Positions 1 to 5,623 of a DNA stretch of 5,880 nucleotides are shown in pieces. Source of the DNA: Planctomycetota bacterium (GTDB lineage: Bacteria > Planctomycetota > Planctomycetia > Pirellulales > Pirellulaceae). Numbering within the stretch: position 1 is the first letter of the stretch; each line of letters begins with the position of its first letter. A model generated the notes under the pieces. That model did no database searches. It was not told the origin of the DNA and worked only from the letters and a program-made list of their open reading frames with translations. Location: NCBI GenBank assembly GCA_026692885.1, contig JAPLNJ010000430.1:1-5880 (forward strand). Reading direction: 5' to 3'. The position numbers were made by a program, and so were the translations under genes.

Positions 1-110
1 GAACCGCTGACGCCGGTCAAGCAGATCAGCTTGTTCCGAGGCAGGACGAGGTCCACGTCCCGCAGATTATGCTCCCGGGCGCCTTGAATAGTGATGTCCG
101 AAGCTGGCAT
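1..110 (-). CDS. uvrA: UvrA, excinuclease ABC subunit A, N-terminal fragment (runs off the left edge)
   Basis: UvrA is the ATP-dependent damage-recognition subunit of cytoplasmic UvrABC nucleotide excision repair. Reading leftward from the ATG at 110-108 gives 36 codons beginning [20 protein letters not shown] and continuing through LPRNKL to LTGVSG. The GAREHNL motif and the following LPRNKL-(I/V)-x-LTGVSGSGKS segment are the hallmark N-terminus of UvrA. The window ends just as the first Walker A loop (GVSGSGKSS in the family) starts. The start is firm: TGA and TAA lie in frame three to four codons upstream, and the motif sits at its normal distance from the terminus. No Shine-Dalgarno sequence is visible next to the ATG. 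The remaining roughly 900 residues lie outside the window, so integrity cannot be judged. A well-placed promoter lies about 45 bases upstream. Confidence 0.93.
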   Translation of the reverse strand, partial: MPASDITIQGAREHNLRDVDLVLPRNKLICLTGVSG

Positions 111-155
111 GTTGGGCGATTATCAATCAAGCGAGTCATCCTTGCAGAATGCCGT

Positions 156-183
156 ATTGTAGACGGTTCACCGAGCTGGACAA
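156..183 (-). promoter_or_regulatory. Candidate sigma70-type promoter for uvrA
   Basis: On the minus strand, TTGTCC (183-178; 4 of 6 to TTGACA) is followed after 16 bases by TACAAT (161-156; 5 of 6 to TATAAT). The -10 lies 45 bases upstream of the uvrA ATG, which would leave a leader of about 40 nt. No LexA-like palindrome was recognised nearby, so SOS control is not indicated. This is a pattern match only. Confidence 0.45.
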
Positions 184-198
184 GATAAGGTATGCAAA

Positions 199-218
199 GG
201 CGCAAAGACACAAAGGCG
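199..218. repeat. CAAAG-rich interspersed-repeat fragment
   Basis: The 20-mer GGCGCAAAGACACAAAGGCG is built of CGCAAAGA/CACAAAGG-like units. Similar CGCAAAGACGCAAAG sequences are scattered between genes in many Planctomycetota and other environmental genomes, from general memory and not searched here. It sits just upstream of the uvrA promoter. The rest of 111-482 shows no convincing gene: the short open frames have no family-like motifs and no ribosome binding sites. Confidence 0.35.
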
Positions 219-482
219 AGCTGACGAGATTTCGTGACGGATTCTCGGCCCGGTTCAACGGCTGGTTCGTTTCTTCGGAGACACAAGCCTTGAACCCAAC
301 GCTGCTTGGCGATTTCGGATGTCTGCGAAGATCGCTATCACGTCTGGCATGGTTGAGACTCTTGATCATCTCCCTGTGCCTTCCGTCTTTGCCGCATCGG
401 GGCTAAGCATCGTTCGAGAAATTTTGGGATGGCCACCGGTCACTTCGACGGCGTTCCGGGACGTTTGCCGGTCGCCTGGGGG

Positions 483-701
483 TCACGACGTTTTCGGCCG
501 GTCGAACTGCGGGATCTTTAGCGTCTCGCCGTCTTTCAGCGCGGATTGATGGGCGATGATCCCGGGGACGGTCATCGCCAGCGACTCGTAGATGTCGATC
601 ATGGGCGGTCGGTTCTCCAACAGGGCGCTGCTGAACTCGTGTCCCAGGTTCCCCTGCGAGCCGCCCTGGCCGCCAGCGGCTACGCCAGCCGGCAGGGGCG
701 G
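483..701 (-). pseudogene. C-terminal remnant of a Gfo/Idh/MocA-family oxidoreductase
   Basis: Intact members are NAD(P)-dependent oxidoreductases, usually acting on sugars or inositols, with an N-terminal Rossmann domain. Only the last 72 codons are recognisable. They begin PPLPAGVAAGGQGGSQGNL and continue through HEFSSALLENRPP, IDIYESLAMTVPGIIAHQSA and LKDGETLKIPQFDR to a TGA at 485-483. The order GGxGGSxGxLxxEF, then (A/E)xRPPxIDxYE, then PGIxAHQSAL and a final GExLxxPxFD is typical of the C-terminus of the planctomycete-type Gfo/Idh/MocA proteins. There is no NAD-binding GxGxxG region. Upstream, the open frame runs into low-similarity sequence and then a repeat cluster starting at 734. The gene therefore seems to have lost its first 300 or so codons by deletion or rearrangement. 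The surviving tail has no internal stop or frameshift, suggesting fairly recent loss. Confidence 0.7.
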
Positions 702-733
702 GCGGCGATGTCCGGCAGACGTCCGCCGCCTCC

Positions 734-910
734 ATCCGAACCTCGGCTTTGCCCCCCGCGCTATTTGAAGACTGAGTAGCTCGGATAGCAAGGCCGGGGC
801 ACGGATGGCACGGATGGGCATCTGAATCGCTCGCGCCGGTCGCGGACGCTGTGGCTTGAGTGCCTTCATCCGTGCCCCGGCTTTGCCATCCGTGCTATCT
901 GAACAGCGAG
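734..910. repeat. Cluster of diverged direct and inverted repeats (ATCCGTGCCCCGGC family)
   Basis: Two directly repeated 43-nt units, 734-776 and 868-910, align without gaps at 33 of 43 positions. Both contain CGGCTTTGCC and a GCTAT(T/C)TGAA block. Between them lies an inverted copy: 777-806 on the minus strand matches 868-897 on the plus strand at 27 of 30 positions, with ATCCGTGCCCCGGC shared exactly. A second ATCCGTGCC block next to the inverted copy (807-815) suggests internal duplication. The cluster lies at the truncated side of the oxidoreductase remnant. There is no transposase and no coding potential, so it reads as a palindrome-type intergenic repeat. Confidence 0.6.
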
Positions 911-939
911 GCCGGCATAACGCTCAACGTCGGAGATGC

Positions 940-1062
940 GGAACTCGACCACGTCAGACACAGTTCCTGCCGATTCTGGGGCACATTGAACTCGGTCCGG
1001 CAGGCCGCGGGCACCTCCATGTCGGTGCCCTGCGGGATCACATGCACGGAGGCCGGATCCCA
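940..1062 (-). pseudogene. Possible decayed tail of an Hsp70-family protein
   Basis: One minus-strand frame reads VHVIPQGTDMEVPAACRTEF followed by NVPQNRQELCLT. A -1 shift then gives VVEF. The pattern (V/L)IPxxTxxPxxxxxxFxxxxxxQxxxxxxVVE resembles the substrate-binding domain of Hsp70-like proteins. It needs one frameshift, lacks the ATPase domain and diverges quickly on both sides. The neighbouring repeats and the oxidoreductase remnant make a gene scrap plausible, but chance resemblance is also possible. The rest of 702-1089 holds the repeat cluster and no intact gene. Confidence 0.2.
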
Positions 1063-1089
1063 TCCACCGCCATCGGCACACCTCGCTGG

Positions 1090-3546
1090 TCACCGCACCA
1101 TCAATTCGCCAAACTTCAGCGGTTCGTAGAAGCCGGGCTGGCCCGTCGGCGAGAAAGCGGAGCGTTCGGTCCCGCGATCTCGGACGCGCTGGCGGCAGAG
1201 GTTGAAGCTCAAAGGATACAGGGGCGTCGGCTTGTATCCCACGACGCCGTTCAGCGGGTCGACGGCCTTGGCCACATCCCAGTCCATGGGGATCCGCACC
1301 TCCGCGGACCAGAACCCGTCGCCGATGTGCGTCGCCACCTCGGCCTGCGCGGACCAGCGCGTCTCCGGGGCACCGTTTTGCATGTCCGCGTCCACGACCG
1401 TGCCGTTGGGGGCAATGGCGATCCGGTAGTAGGAATGCACCTGGGTCTCGAGCAGCAGTTCGATCAGGTCGCCCTCGTAGAGGGCCATGTCGTCGGCCTT
1501 GGTCGCGGTGATCCTCAGGCCCTGGGTGTCGCGTTCAGCACAGCGGATGCCGAAGTACAGGGCCTGATCAGCCCAGCCGACGGTAAAGGATGTCCCCATA
1601 AACGGCGCCCGGCCGGTCTCCACTTCTCGCAAGCTGCCGTGCGAGCACCACAACGCCCCTTTCCAGAACTTGTCGTCGAGTTGGCCGTCGAGCTTGATGT
1701 CGGCCGGGTTGCCCTGGAAGGCTCCCTCGATCTTGGGCAGGTCTTTGTCACGGCCTCTGGCCAACCGGTCGCGCAACTGCGTCAACGAAGCCTGGCAGTA
1801 GTCCACCACCAGGTCCACTCGCTGGCCATACACCGTGTCGCCAGCCGCCTGCCGTGCGGCGGCCAGCAGCTCCAGCGCCCTGGCAGTGGGGGCCGCATCT
1901 TTGTTCATGCGCTGCCAATTCGCCTCGCAGAACTCGATGAAGGCCTGCATCTCCTGCGCGGCCAGGCCGTAAAACTTCTCATAGTACTCGTGCAGCAGGA
2001 CGTCGATGTCCTGGTCCGCGTTCCAGTAATAGCGCGCCGTCACGTACACGTTCAGATGGTTGAATCCGGGGACATGCATGCCCGTAGCACCCGCCCCCTG
2101 GGCCAGTTCAATGAACTCTCCCTGCGAGAGTCCCTTCAGCGAACGCAGATCCGCGGCGATCGCGTGCGGGAAATAGGCCGGCAGACGCGACGGACTATGG
2201 AGGTAGTGGTTGTACGTGAATAGGTTTCCCGGCGTTAGCTTCTCCAGATACCCCTGGCGAGTCTCCAGCGCTTGGGCACGCGCTTCGGCGTTGGTGTACT
2301 CAGCCCGAACACCGACGATTCCGACCATCACATTGGGACTGAATTTGGCGATCTGTTGCGGGGGCAACGTGTAAGCGCCGTAGGCGCAGTTGATCACTTT
2401 CCTGTCGGGGTGCGTCTTGTACAGTTCCCGTGCCACACGCTCGACAAACCCCCAAACGTAATCCGACAGCACCCCCGCCCCGCCTCGTTGCGGAGTGTCC
2501 TTACCTTGGCACCGATCGCACTGGCACATGTTGCCGCGCCAGAACCCGTCGTTCGGCATGATGGAGAGGGACTGCTTGTCGGGATAGATCTCGAACACCG
2601 CCCGTGCGTATTTCACGGTGTAGGCGAACAACTCCTCGGAAGACAGACAGGAGGCGAAGTACAGGTCTCCCGACTGCGGAACCCGCTTGCCGCTGTAGAA
2701 CTCCGGATGGGCCTGCTTGACCTCGTCGCGGCCATTGACCTCGTTGAGCCCATGGGGAGGAGCGATTCCCAGGATGGGCTCCAGGCCCACGCGCAGCCGA
2801 TACAGAATGGCCTCGCGCGTGCCGGCATCAAACGTGGGGGAATAGTCACCCAAATTCCGATACGGGAAATCCGGCCGGATGGTCTTGTCCACGGGAGCCA
2901 GCGTGATCGTCTTCTGCTCAGGAACGATTTCGCCCAGATCGCCGGGCATGTACCACCGCACGCCCAGGCCGCGGAGGAAATCGTACACGGCATTCAGAGA
3001 ACCGCGATCGTCATAATCCCACACGCCGACCTTTGCGTTGTACTGCCGGTACATTCGCGCAGCCCAAAAGGGATTGCCCCAATGCTCGCCGGTGCGGGCG
3101 TCCCATTCCTGGGTCGCGCGCTGGATATCGGCGTAACTGCGGGGTGCGTACTGAGGGAACTTGAAGTCCTGGTCATGGCCCAGCAAGACCAGCCAATCCC
3201 GGCCCGACACCATCCGGAAGGCGCCGTACTTGAGACCTTCGTCTGTGATCTTCAGCCGGTCGGTCTCCGCGCTCCGGCCCACGTAAATGTGTGAGGCGAG
3301 ATGCGTCCCGGGGAGCGTTGCGATCTCCAGCCTGGCGCCGCTGATCTTTTCCAGGTAGATCTGTAATTCCGAGGCGGCCAGCTTCACCATCCGCGGGGGC
3401 TGGTCGGAGATCACGATGTCGGCGTTTGGTTTCCCGTCTTGGACCAGGGCGGATTCGCCGAAAGACGTGCCCACACACCAGGACGGTGCGCAGGCCAGCA
3501 CCAGGGCGGCGGAGCGTAAGCAACTCAGGCGTTGGTTCTGTTTCAC
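1090..3546 (-). CDS. Secreted DUF4838-family protein with C-terminal CBM9-like domain
   Basis: This is an 818-residue exported protein, probably acting on carbohydrate outside the cytoplasm. Residues 1-31 form a signal peptide: basic VKQNQRLSCLR, then hydrophobic SAALVLACAP. Residues 45-120 (IVISDQPPRMVKLAASELQI to IYVGRS) resemble the N-terminal domain found in alpha-glucuronidase-like and DUF4838 proteins, where AASELQxYLxKxSG is typical. The central part, about 175-500, matches DUF4838: PPHGLNE near 264, MPNDGFW at 330-336, the cysteine cluster CQCDRC at 341-346, and YNHYLHSP at 445-452. About 612-818 (DIKLDGQLDDKFWK, ALYFGIRCAE, GDLIELLLET, DGFWSAEVRIPMDW, then NLCRQR) fits a CBM9/DOMON-like beta-sandwich. 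GTG at 3546 is preferred because GGAGG lies 8 nt upstream and the signal peptide begins at once. An in-frame ATG at 3633 would add 29 residues encoded partly by a palindrome. A TIM-barrel glycosidase role is inferred; no catalytic acid was assigned. It lies 168 bp downstream of the TPR gene. Confidence 0.85.
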   Translation of the reverse strand: MKQNQRLSCLRSAALVLACAPSWCVGTSFGESALVQDGKPNADIVISDQPPRMVKLAASELQIYLEKISGARLEIATLPGTHLASHIYVGRSAETDRLKITDEGLKYGAFRMVSGRDWLVLLGHDQDFKFPQYAPRSYADIQRATQEWDARTGEHWGNPFWAARMYRQYNAKVGVWDYDDRGSLNAVYDFLRGLGVRWYMPGDLGEIVPEQKTITLAPVDKTIRPDFPYRNLGDYSPTFDAGTREAILYRLRVGLEPILGIAPPHGLNEVNGRDEVKQAHPEFYSGKRVPQSGDLYFASCLSSEELFAYTVKYARAVFEIYPDKQSLSIMPNDGFWRGNMCQCDRCQGKDTPQRGGAGVLSDYVWGFVERVARELYKTHPDRKVINCAYGAYTLPPQQIAKFSPNVMVGIVGVRAEYTNAEARAQALETRQGYLEKLTPGNLFTYNHYLHSPSRLPAYFPHAIAADLRSLKGLSQGEFIELAQGAGATGMHVPGFNHLNVYVTARYYWNADQDIDVLLHEYYEKFYGLAAQEMQAFIEFCEANWQRMNKDAAPTARALELLAAARQAAGDTVYGQRVDLVVDYCQASLTQLRDRLARGRDKDLPKIEGAFQGNPADIKLDGQLDDKFWKGALWCSHGSLREVETGRAPFMGTSFTVGWADQALYFGIRCAERDTQGLRITATKADDMALYEGDLIELLLETQVHSYYRIAIAPNGTVVDADMQNGAPETRWSAQAEVATHIGDGFWSAEVRIPMDWDVAKAVDPLNGVVGYKPTPLYPLSFNLCRQRVRDRGTERSAFSPTGQPGFYEPLKFGELMVR

Positions 3547-3553
3547 GATCGAG

Positions 3554-3558
3554 GCCTC
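3554..3558 (-). promoter_or_regulatory. Ribosome binding site that sets the DUF4838 start
   Basis: On the minus strand, CCCCGGAGGCCTCGATC leads directly into the GTG at 3546-3544. The GGAGG core has an 8-nt spacer to the start codon, near optimal. The upstream ATG alternatives at 3633 and 3630 have no such site and overlap the inverted-repeat arm at 3623-3640. This is the best ribosome binding site in the window. Confidence 0.65.
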
Positions 3559-3588
3559 CGGGGTGTTCGCGCTCTTGGGGGCTACCAA

Positions 3589-3709
3589 GGAGCCGCGAAT
3601 CAATAACAGTCGGGTTTTCAATGTGGTCATCACGCTCCGCGTGATGACATGTCGTCACGGCGGAGCGTGACGACCACTTTGGTTGCGACAATCATTGATT
3701 CGCGGTTCC
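3589..3709. repeat. Nested inverted repeat between the TPR and DUF4838 genes
   Basis: Outer arms 3589-3604 and 3694-3709 are reverse complements at 15 of 16 positions (core CCGCGAATCAAT). Inner arms 3623-3640 and 3660-3677 match at 17 of 18 (left arm GTGGTCATCACGCTCCGC). The left inner arm is partly self-complementary (CATCACGC-TCC-GCGTGATG), and the right half holds a similar CGTCACG/CGTGACG pair, so a cruciform or multi-branched RNA could form. The whole is 121 bp, with no reading frame of its own and no clear target-site duplication. It begins 5 bp beyond the TPR stop codon and ends about 40 bp before the DUF4838 start. It resembles a REP-type or MITE-like element and might act as an attenuator, terminator or mRNA stabiliser. 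It lacks the T-run of a standard intrinsic terminator. Confidence 0.7.
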
Positions 3710-3714
3710 CGAGT

Positions 3715-4632
3715 CTATTTGGCTTCGGCTTTGGTTAGGTCCTTCAGAGCTGTTTCGTACGCGATCTTCTGGGCGGGCGGCAAGTCCTGCAATTGCACGG
3801 CTTCCCGATACTTTGCAATGGCTTCGGCCCGCTTGCCCTGCTGGGCCAGGAGGCTGCCATAGGCTGTCAACATCCGGCCGCGCCAGTGCGGATGCTTGAC
3901 TTTGTCCAAGTCGATGGTTTCCAATTCCAGCAACGCTTCAGCGAGTTTGTTCTGTCGCGTCAGGATTGCGGCCACACTCATGGCGGCGGCAGATCGCTTG
4001 TAAACGTTGTCGGTCTGGTACACCCGGCGATACGCGACCACGGCCTGCAGGTCGTCCTTAAGCAGGATCGCATAGGTGTCGCCCAGGGCGTTGAGGGCCA
4101 ATCCCTTGCTGTTGGAGTCGGTCAGGTACTCCGCCGCTCTGGTCAGATCCGCTGCGGCGCCTTGGCCGTCTCCGAGCTGACAACACGCGTTCCCGCGCAG
4201 TTGAGAGGCTTCGCCGACCACATACTCGGGCCAGGAGTCAAGGTCTTCGTTCTTGAATGTGTCCAGGATCTCCCGCCACTTGCGCGCCTCGCTAAGGAAC
4301 CGCATCTGGACCGTCTTCGCTGCCGGCGCCAGGGGGATCCGCCGAGCAAGCTCCAGGGCCTGGTCGTACCGTTTCAGACTCTGCGCCCGCATCGCCGCCT
4401 GCTCCAGGGCATCGGACTTCTGCACATCGCTGGCGGTGTTGGCGGCCATTTTGAGAAACGCTGACAGCGCCTCTTCGTGTTTGCCGGCCTGGACCAGTTC
4501 CATGGCCGCCTTGCGGTCGGAGAGGTAGTCGGCGCGCGTCCCGAGACCACACGCCAAGACAATTCCCGTGGCAACGGTCAACTTCGTGATGCCACCGGGC
4601 AGGGGTCGGAAGCAATTCCAGGGTCTGTTCAT
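3715..4632 (-). CDS. Exported tetratricopeptide-repeat (TPR) protein
   Basis: TPR proteins are helical scaffolds for protein contacts; this 305-residue one has no enzymatic motif. Residues 15-34 (ITKLTVATGIVLACGLGTRA) form a hydrophobic export signal after a basic N-terminus, ending near an A-D-Y junction, so the mature protein is probably periplasmic or secreted. Degenerate TPR helix pairs are visible at about 39-66 (KAAMELVQAGKHEEALSAFL), 72-99 (RAQSLKRYDQALELA), 141-170 (GNACCQLGDGQGAAADLTRA), 177-209 (ALGDTYAIL and AVVAYRRVY), 214-239 (LTRQNKLAEALLELE) and 251-282 (YGSLLAQQGKRAEAIAKYRE). The tail 285-305 is charged and lysine-rich. The ATG at 4632 has no clear Shine-Dalgarno sequence; a small GCGAG-A-CTCGC palindrome ends 2 nt before it. 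Its position upstream of, and co-oriented with, the DUF4838 gene suggests cotranscription. Confidence 0.82.
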   Translation of the reverse strand: MNRPWNCFRPLPGGITKLTVATGIVLACGLGTRADYLSDRKAAMELVQAGKHEEALSAFLKMAANTASDVQKSDALEQAAMRAQSLKRYDQALELARRIPLAPAAKTVQMRFLSEARKWREILDTFKNEDLDSWPEYVVGEASQLRGNACCQLGDGQGAAADLTRAAEYLTDSNSKGLALNALGDTYAILLKDDLQAVVAYRRVYQTDNVYKRSAAAMSVAAILTRQNKLAEALLELETIDLDKVKHPHWRGRMLTAYGSLLAQQGKRAEAIAKYREAVQLQDLPPAQKIAYETALKDLTKAEAK

Positions 4633-4684
4633 GAGCGAGTCTCGCGGATCTTCCCTCAGTTCTTGATGACGTGGACGTCTTGTG

Positions 4685-4770
4685 CGTCAGCGGTCGCTCC
4701 AGACAGTACGTTCCGCCGTGCAACACGATCCACGGGCGCAACTGGGGACGAGGCCGCTCTCGCACCGATC
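4685..4770 (-). pseudogene. Possible scrap of a right-handed beta-helix protein
   Basis: One minus-strand frame contains RPQLRPWIVLHGGTYCLERP followed by LT. The motif (I/V)xLxGGTYxLxxPLT is typical near the N-terminus of right-handed parallel beta-helix proteins of Planctomycetota, often pectate-lyase-like or glycoside-hydrolase-like. The resemblance lasts only about 28 codons, and the frame then runs on into the TPR gene in the wrong register. If real, it is a relic; it could also be coincidence. Confidence 0.25.
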
Positions 4771-4848
4771 GTACAGGACGCACGCGTCCGTTGCCACATG
4801 GGGAAGGCTGCTACCAGACTTCCCGCAAACCCGACACGCGAGTCTGGA

Positions 4849-4877
4849 TCGACGAACTGACGACCAAAGCCTAGAAT
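4849..4877 (+). promoter_or_regulatory. Weak candidate promoter for the small plus-strand gene
   Basis: TCGACG (4849-4854; 4 of 6 to TTGACA) and TAGAAT (4872-4877; 5 of 6 to TATAAT) are 17 bases apart. They lie 42 bases upstream of the ATG at 4920. Spacing and position are good, but the -35 is weak. Confidence 0.3.
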
Positions 4878-4919
4878 GACGACTAGATTCAGTCTTTCTT
4901 GTCGAAAGGGTTTTGTCGC

Positions 4920-5102
4920 ATGCCGGTTACTAGACAAGAGCTCGATAGCTTCCATCGATTCGCGACGGAGCAATTTGCCGACCGCGGAACCGACGCTTCG
5001 CTCGAAGATCTACTCGCGATTTGGCGGCAAGAACGCGAATATTCTGAGACGGTCGAAGACGTCCGGCAGGGTGTCAACGACTACGACGCTGGTAAGGGCT
5101 AA
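4920..5102 (+). CDS. Small antitoxin-like protein (60 aa), possibly C-terminally truncated
   Basis: The product starts MPVTRQELDSFHRFATEQFA and continues with SLEDLLAIWRQERE and ETVEDVRQGVNDYDAGKG. It resembles a family of short proteins, common in Planctomycetota and cyanobacteria, with a DSFHxFAxEQ head, an L-x-(E/D)-L-x-x-x-W-R middle and an acidic VxxIxxGxxDxxxG tail. They are often annotated as type II antitoxins; that function is from general knowledge and no toxin partner is visible here. The ATG at 4920 is chosen because GAAAGGG lies 9 nt upstream and the family begins with this head. A TTG at 4899 would add seven residues without a ribosome site. In frame after the TAA at 5100-5102, the sequence reads LLADAFQDVRADL, like the family's usual C-terminal RPxxxxFxxxRxxx segment. 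The stop may therefore be a nonsense mutation removing about 15 residues. It is the only gene on this strand. Confidence 0.65.
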   Translation: MPVTRQELDSFHRFATEQFADRGTDASLEDLLAIWRQEREYSETVEDVRQGVNDYDAGKG

Positions 5103-5340
5103 TTGTTGGCCGACGCCTTTCAGGACGTTCGTGCCGATTTGGTTGACCAATGCCTCCAGGGTGGCCGTTTTGTCCTGCAAGCCAGGCAAACGGCGACGCA
5201 TGTCGATCACCCGCGCCGGGATCTCGTACGCCTCGGAACTCCCCTCGTACTTCGGCATTGAAGGATGGCCCGCAGCAGCACTTGGTCTATTCACCCGACC
5301 GCGCGCGACGGGGCCGTGAGCGAACGCTTGCAAGCCGTCT
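5103..5340. other. Non-coding stretch after the small gene
   Basis: The first 39 bases keep the antitoxin-like frame (LLADAFQDVRADL) and are best seen as its former 3' end. Beyond that no frame on either strand shows a ribosome site plus a family-like product. A minus-strand frame from the ATG at 5258 (MPKYEGSSEAYEIPAR and on) has protein-like composition but no Shine-Dalgarno sequence, and it runs antisense into the small gene. No toxin gene was recognised. Confidence 0.4.
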
Positions 5341-5381
5341 CCCCTCGCCCCGGTACTCCGGGGAGAGGGGTCGGGGGTGGG
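5341..5381. repeat. C/G-rich palindrome with adjoining G-quadruplex-type tract
   Basis: Arms 5341-5353 (CCCCTCGCCCCGG) and 5358-5370 pair with one mismatch around the loop TACT. The right arm and the next bases form four G-runs on the plus strand: 5360-5363, 5367-5370, 5373-5377 and 5379-5381, with loops of 3, 2 and 1 nt. CCCCTCTCCCCGG-type palindromes are common intergenic repeats in Planctomycetota-like genomes (general memory). No T-run follows, so it is not a standard terminator. Confidence 0.6.
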
Positions 5382-5437
5382 CCGCGCAAAACTGGGGAGT
5401 CGGGCGTCAAACGGATGGTCCTGTTTTCGTTCCGCCC

Positions 5438-5623
5438 CCATCCGGGCTTGCCCCGGTGGAGCGAGGTTTCTGGACTACGCCACGGGTCCGCAACCGCCTC
5501 ACTTCCTCCGCCGCCTCACTTCCTCCGCCTCCGGCGGCGGACGGGAGGCGACGGAAGACAGTACGGCTGGCGTCTGCCGACGCAGTGTACGAAACCCAAT
5601 TCCACCGGGGCGAGTCCGGATGG
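5438..5623. repeat. Palindromic repeat element A
   Basis: Arms 5438-5470 and 5591-5623 are reverse complements at 27 of 33 positions. Each outer 22 nt can itself fold as CCATCCGGG-CTTG-CCCCGGTGG or its counterpart. The interior carries a 17-bp perfect tandem duplication (5495-5511 and 5512-5528, unit CGCCTCACTTCCTCCGC) and a GC-rich core near 5524-5540. There is no ORF with family-like content. The arms resemble those of element B, so the two are diverged copies of one repeat family. Confidence 0.65.
5495..5528. repeat. Perfect 17-bp tandem duplication inside element A
   Basis: The unit CGCCTCACTTCCTCCGC occurs twice with no mismatch or spacer (5495-5511 and 5512-5528), followed by the related CTCCGGCGGCGG. 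It lies in the left half of element A, and the right half (GGAGGCGACGGAAG, near 5545) has only a single counterpart. This is consistent with a recent slippage event in one arm. Confidence 0.8.

Larger units (their letters stand above)
4633..4919. other. Non-coding divergent region between the TPR gene and the small plus-strand gene
   Basis: This spacer would hold promoters for both divergent genes. A weak plus-strand candidate lies at 4849-4877 (see its own entry). No good promoter was found for the minus-strand TPR gene. A short inverted repeat, CCAGACT at 4814-4820 with AGTCTGG at 4841-4847, is present but too loose to interpret. The minus-strand frames across it have no convincing start or full-length family match, apart from the beta-helix-like scrap at 4685-4770. 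Confidence 0.5.

Noticed and set aside
856..2223. A 455-codon plus-strand open frame
   Set aside because: It lies antisense to the DUF4838 gene, in high-GC DNA where the opposite strand often stays open. The product is rich in His, Arg and Gly with no family motifs and no ribosome site.
2272..3294. A 340-codon plus-strand open frame
   Set aside because: Also an antisense shadow of the DUF4838 gene; its His/Val/Arg-rich product has no recognisable domain.
3623..3677. Intrinsic terminator for the TPR gene
   Set aside because: The stem is strong, but no T-run follows it in the minus-strand direction, so a classic rho-independent terminator is not supported.
3793..4464. A 223-codon plus-strand open frame
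   Set aside because: Antisense shadow of the TPR gene, whose signal peptide and repeat pattern clearly mark the minus strand as coding.
5010..5441. Minus-strand frame of 143 codons, or 82 from the internal ATG at 5258
   Set aside because: Its 5' part is encoded by the G-rich palindrome, there is no Shine-Dalgarno sequence at 5258, and it runs antisense over the antitoxin-like gene. Part of it has protein-like composition, so it is rejected with only moderate certainty.
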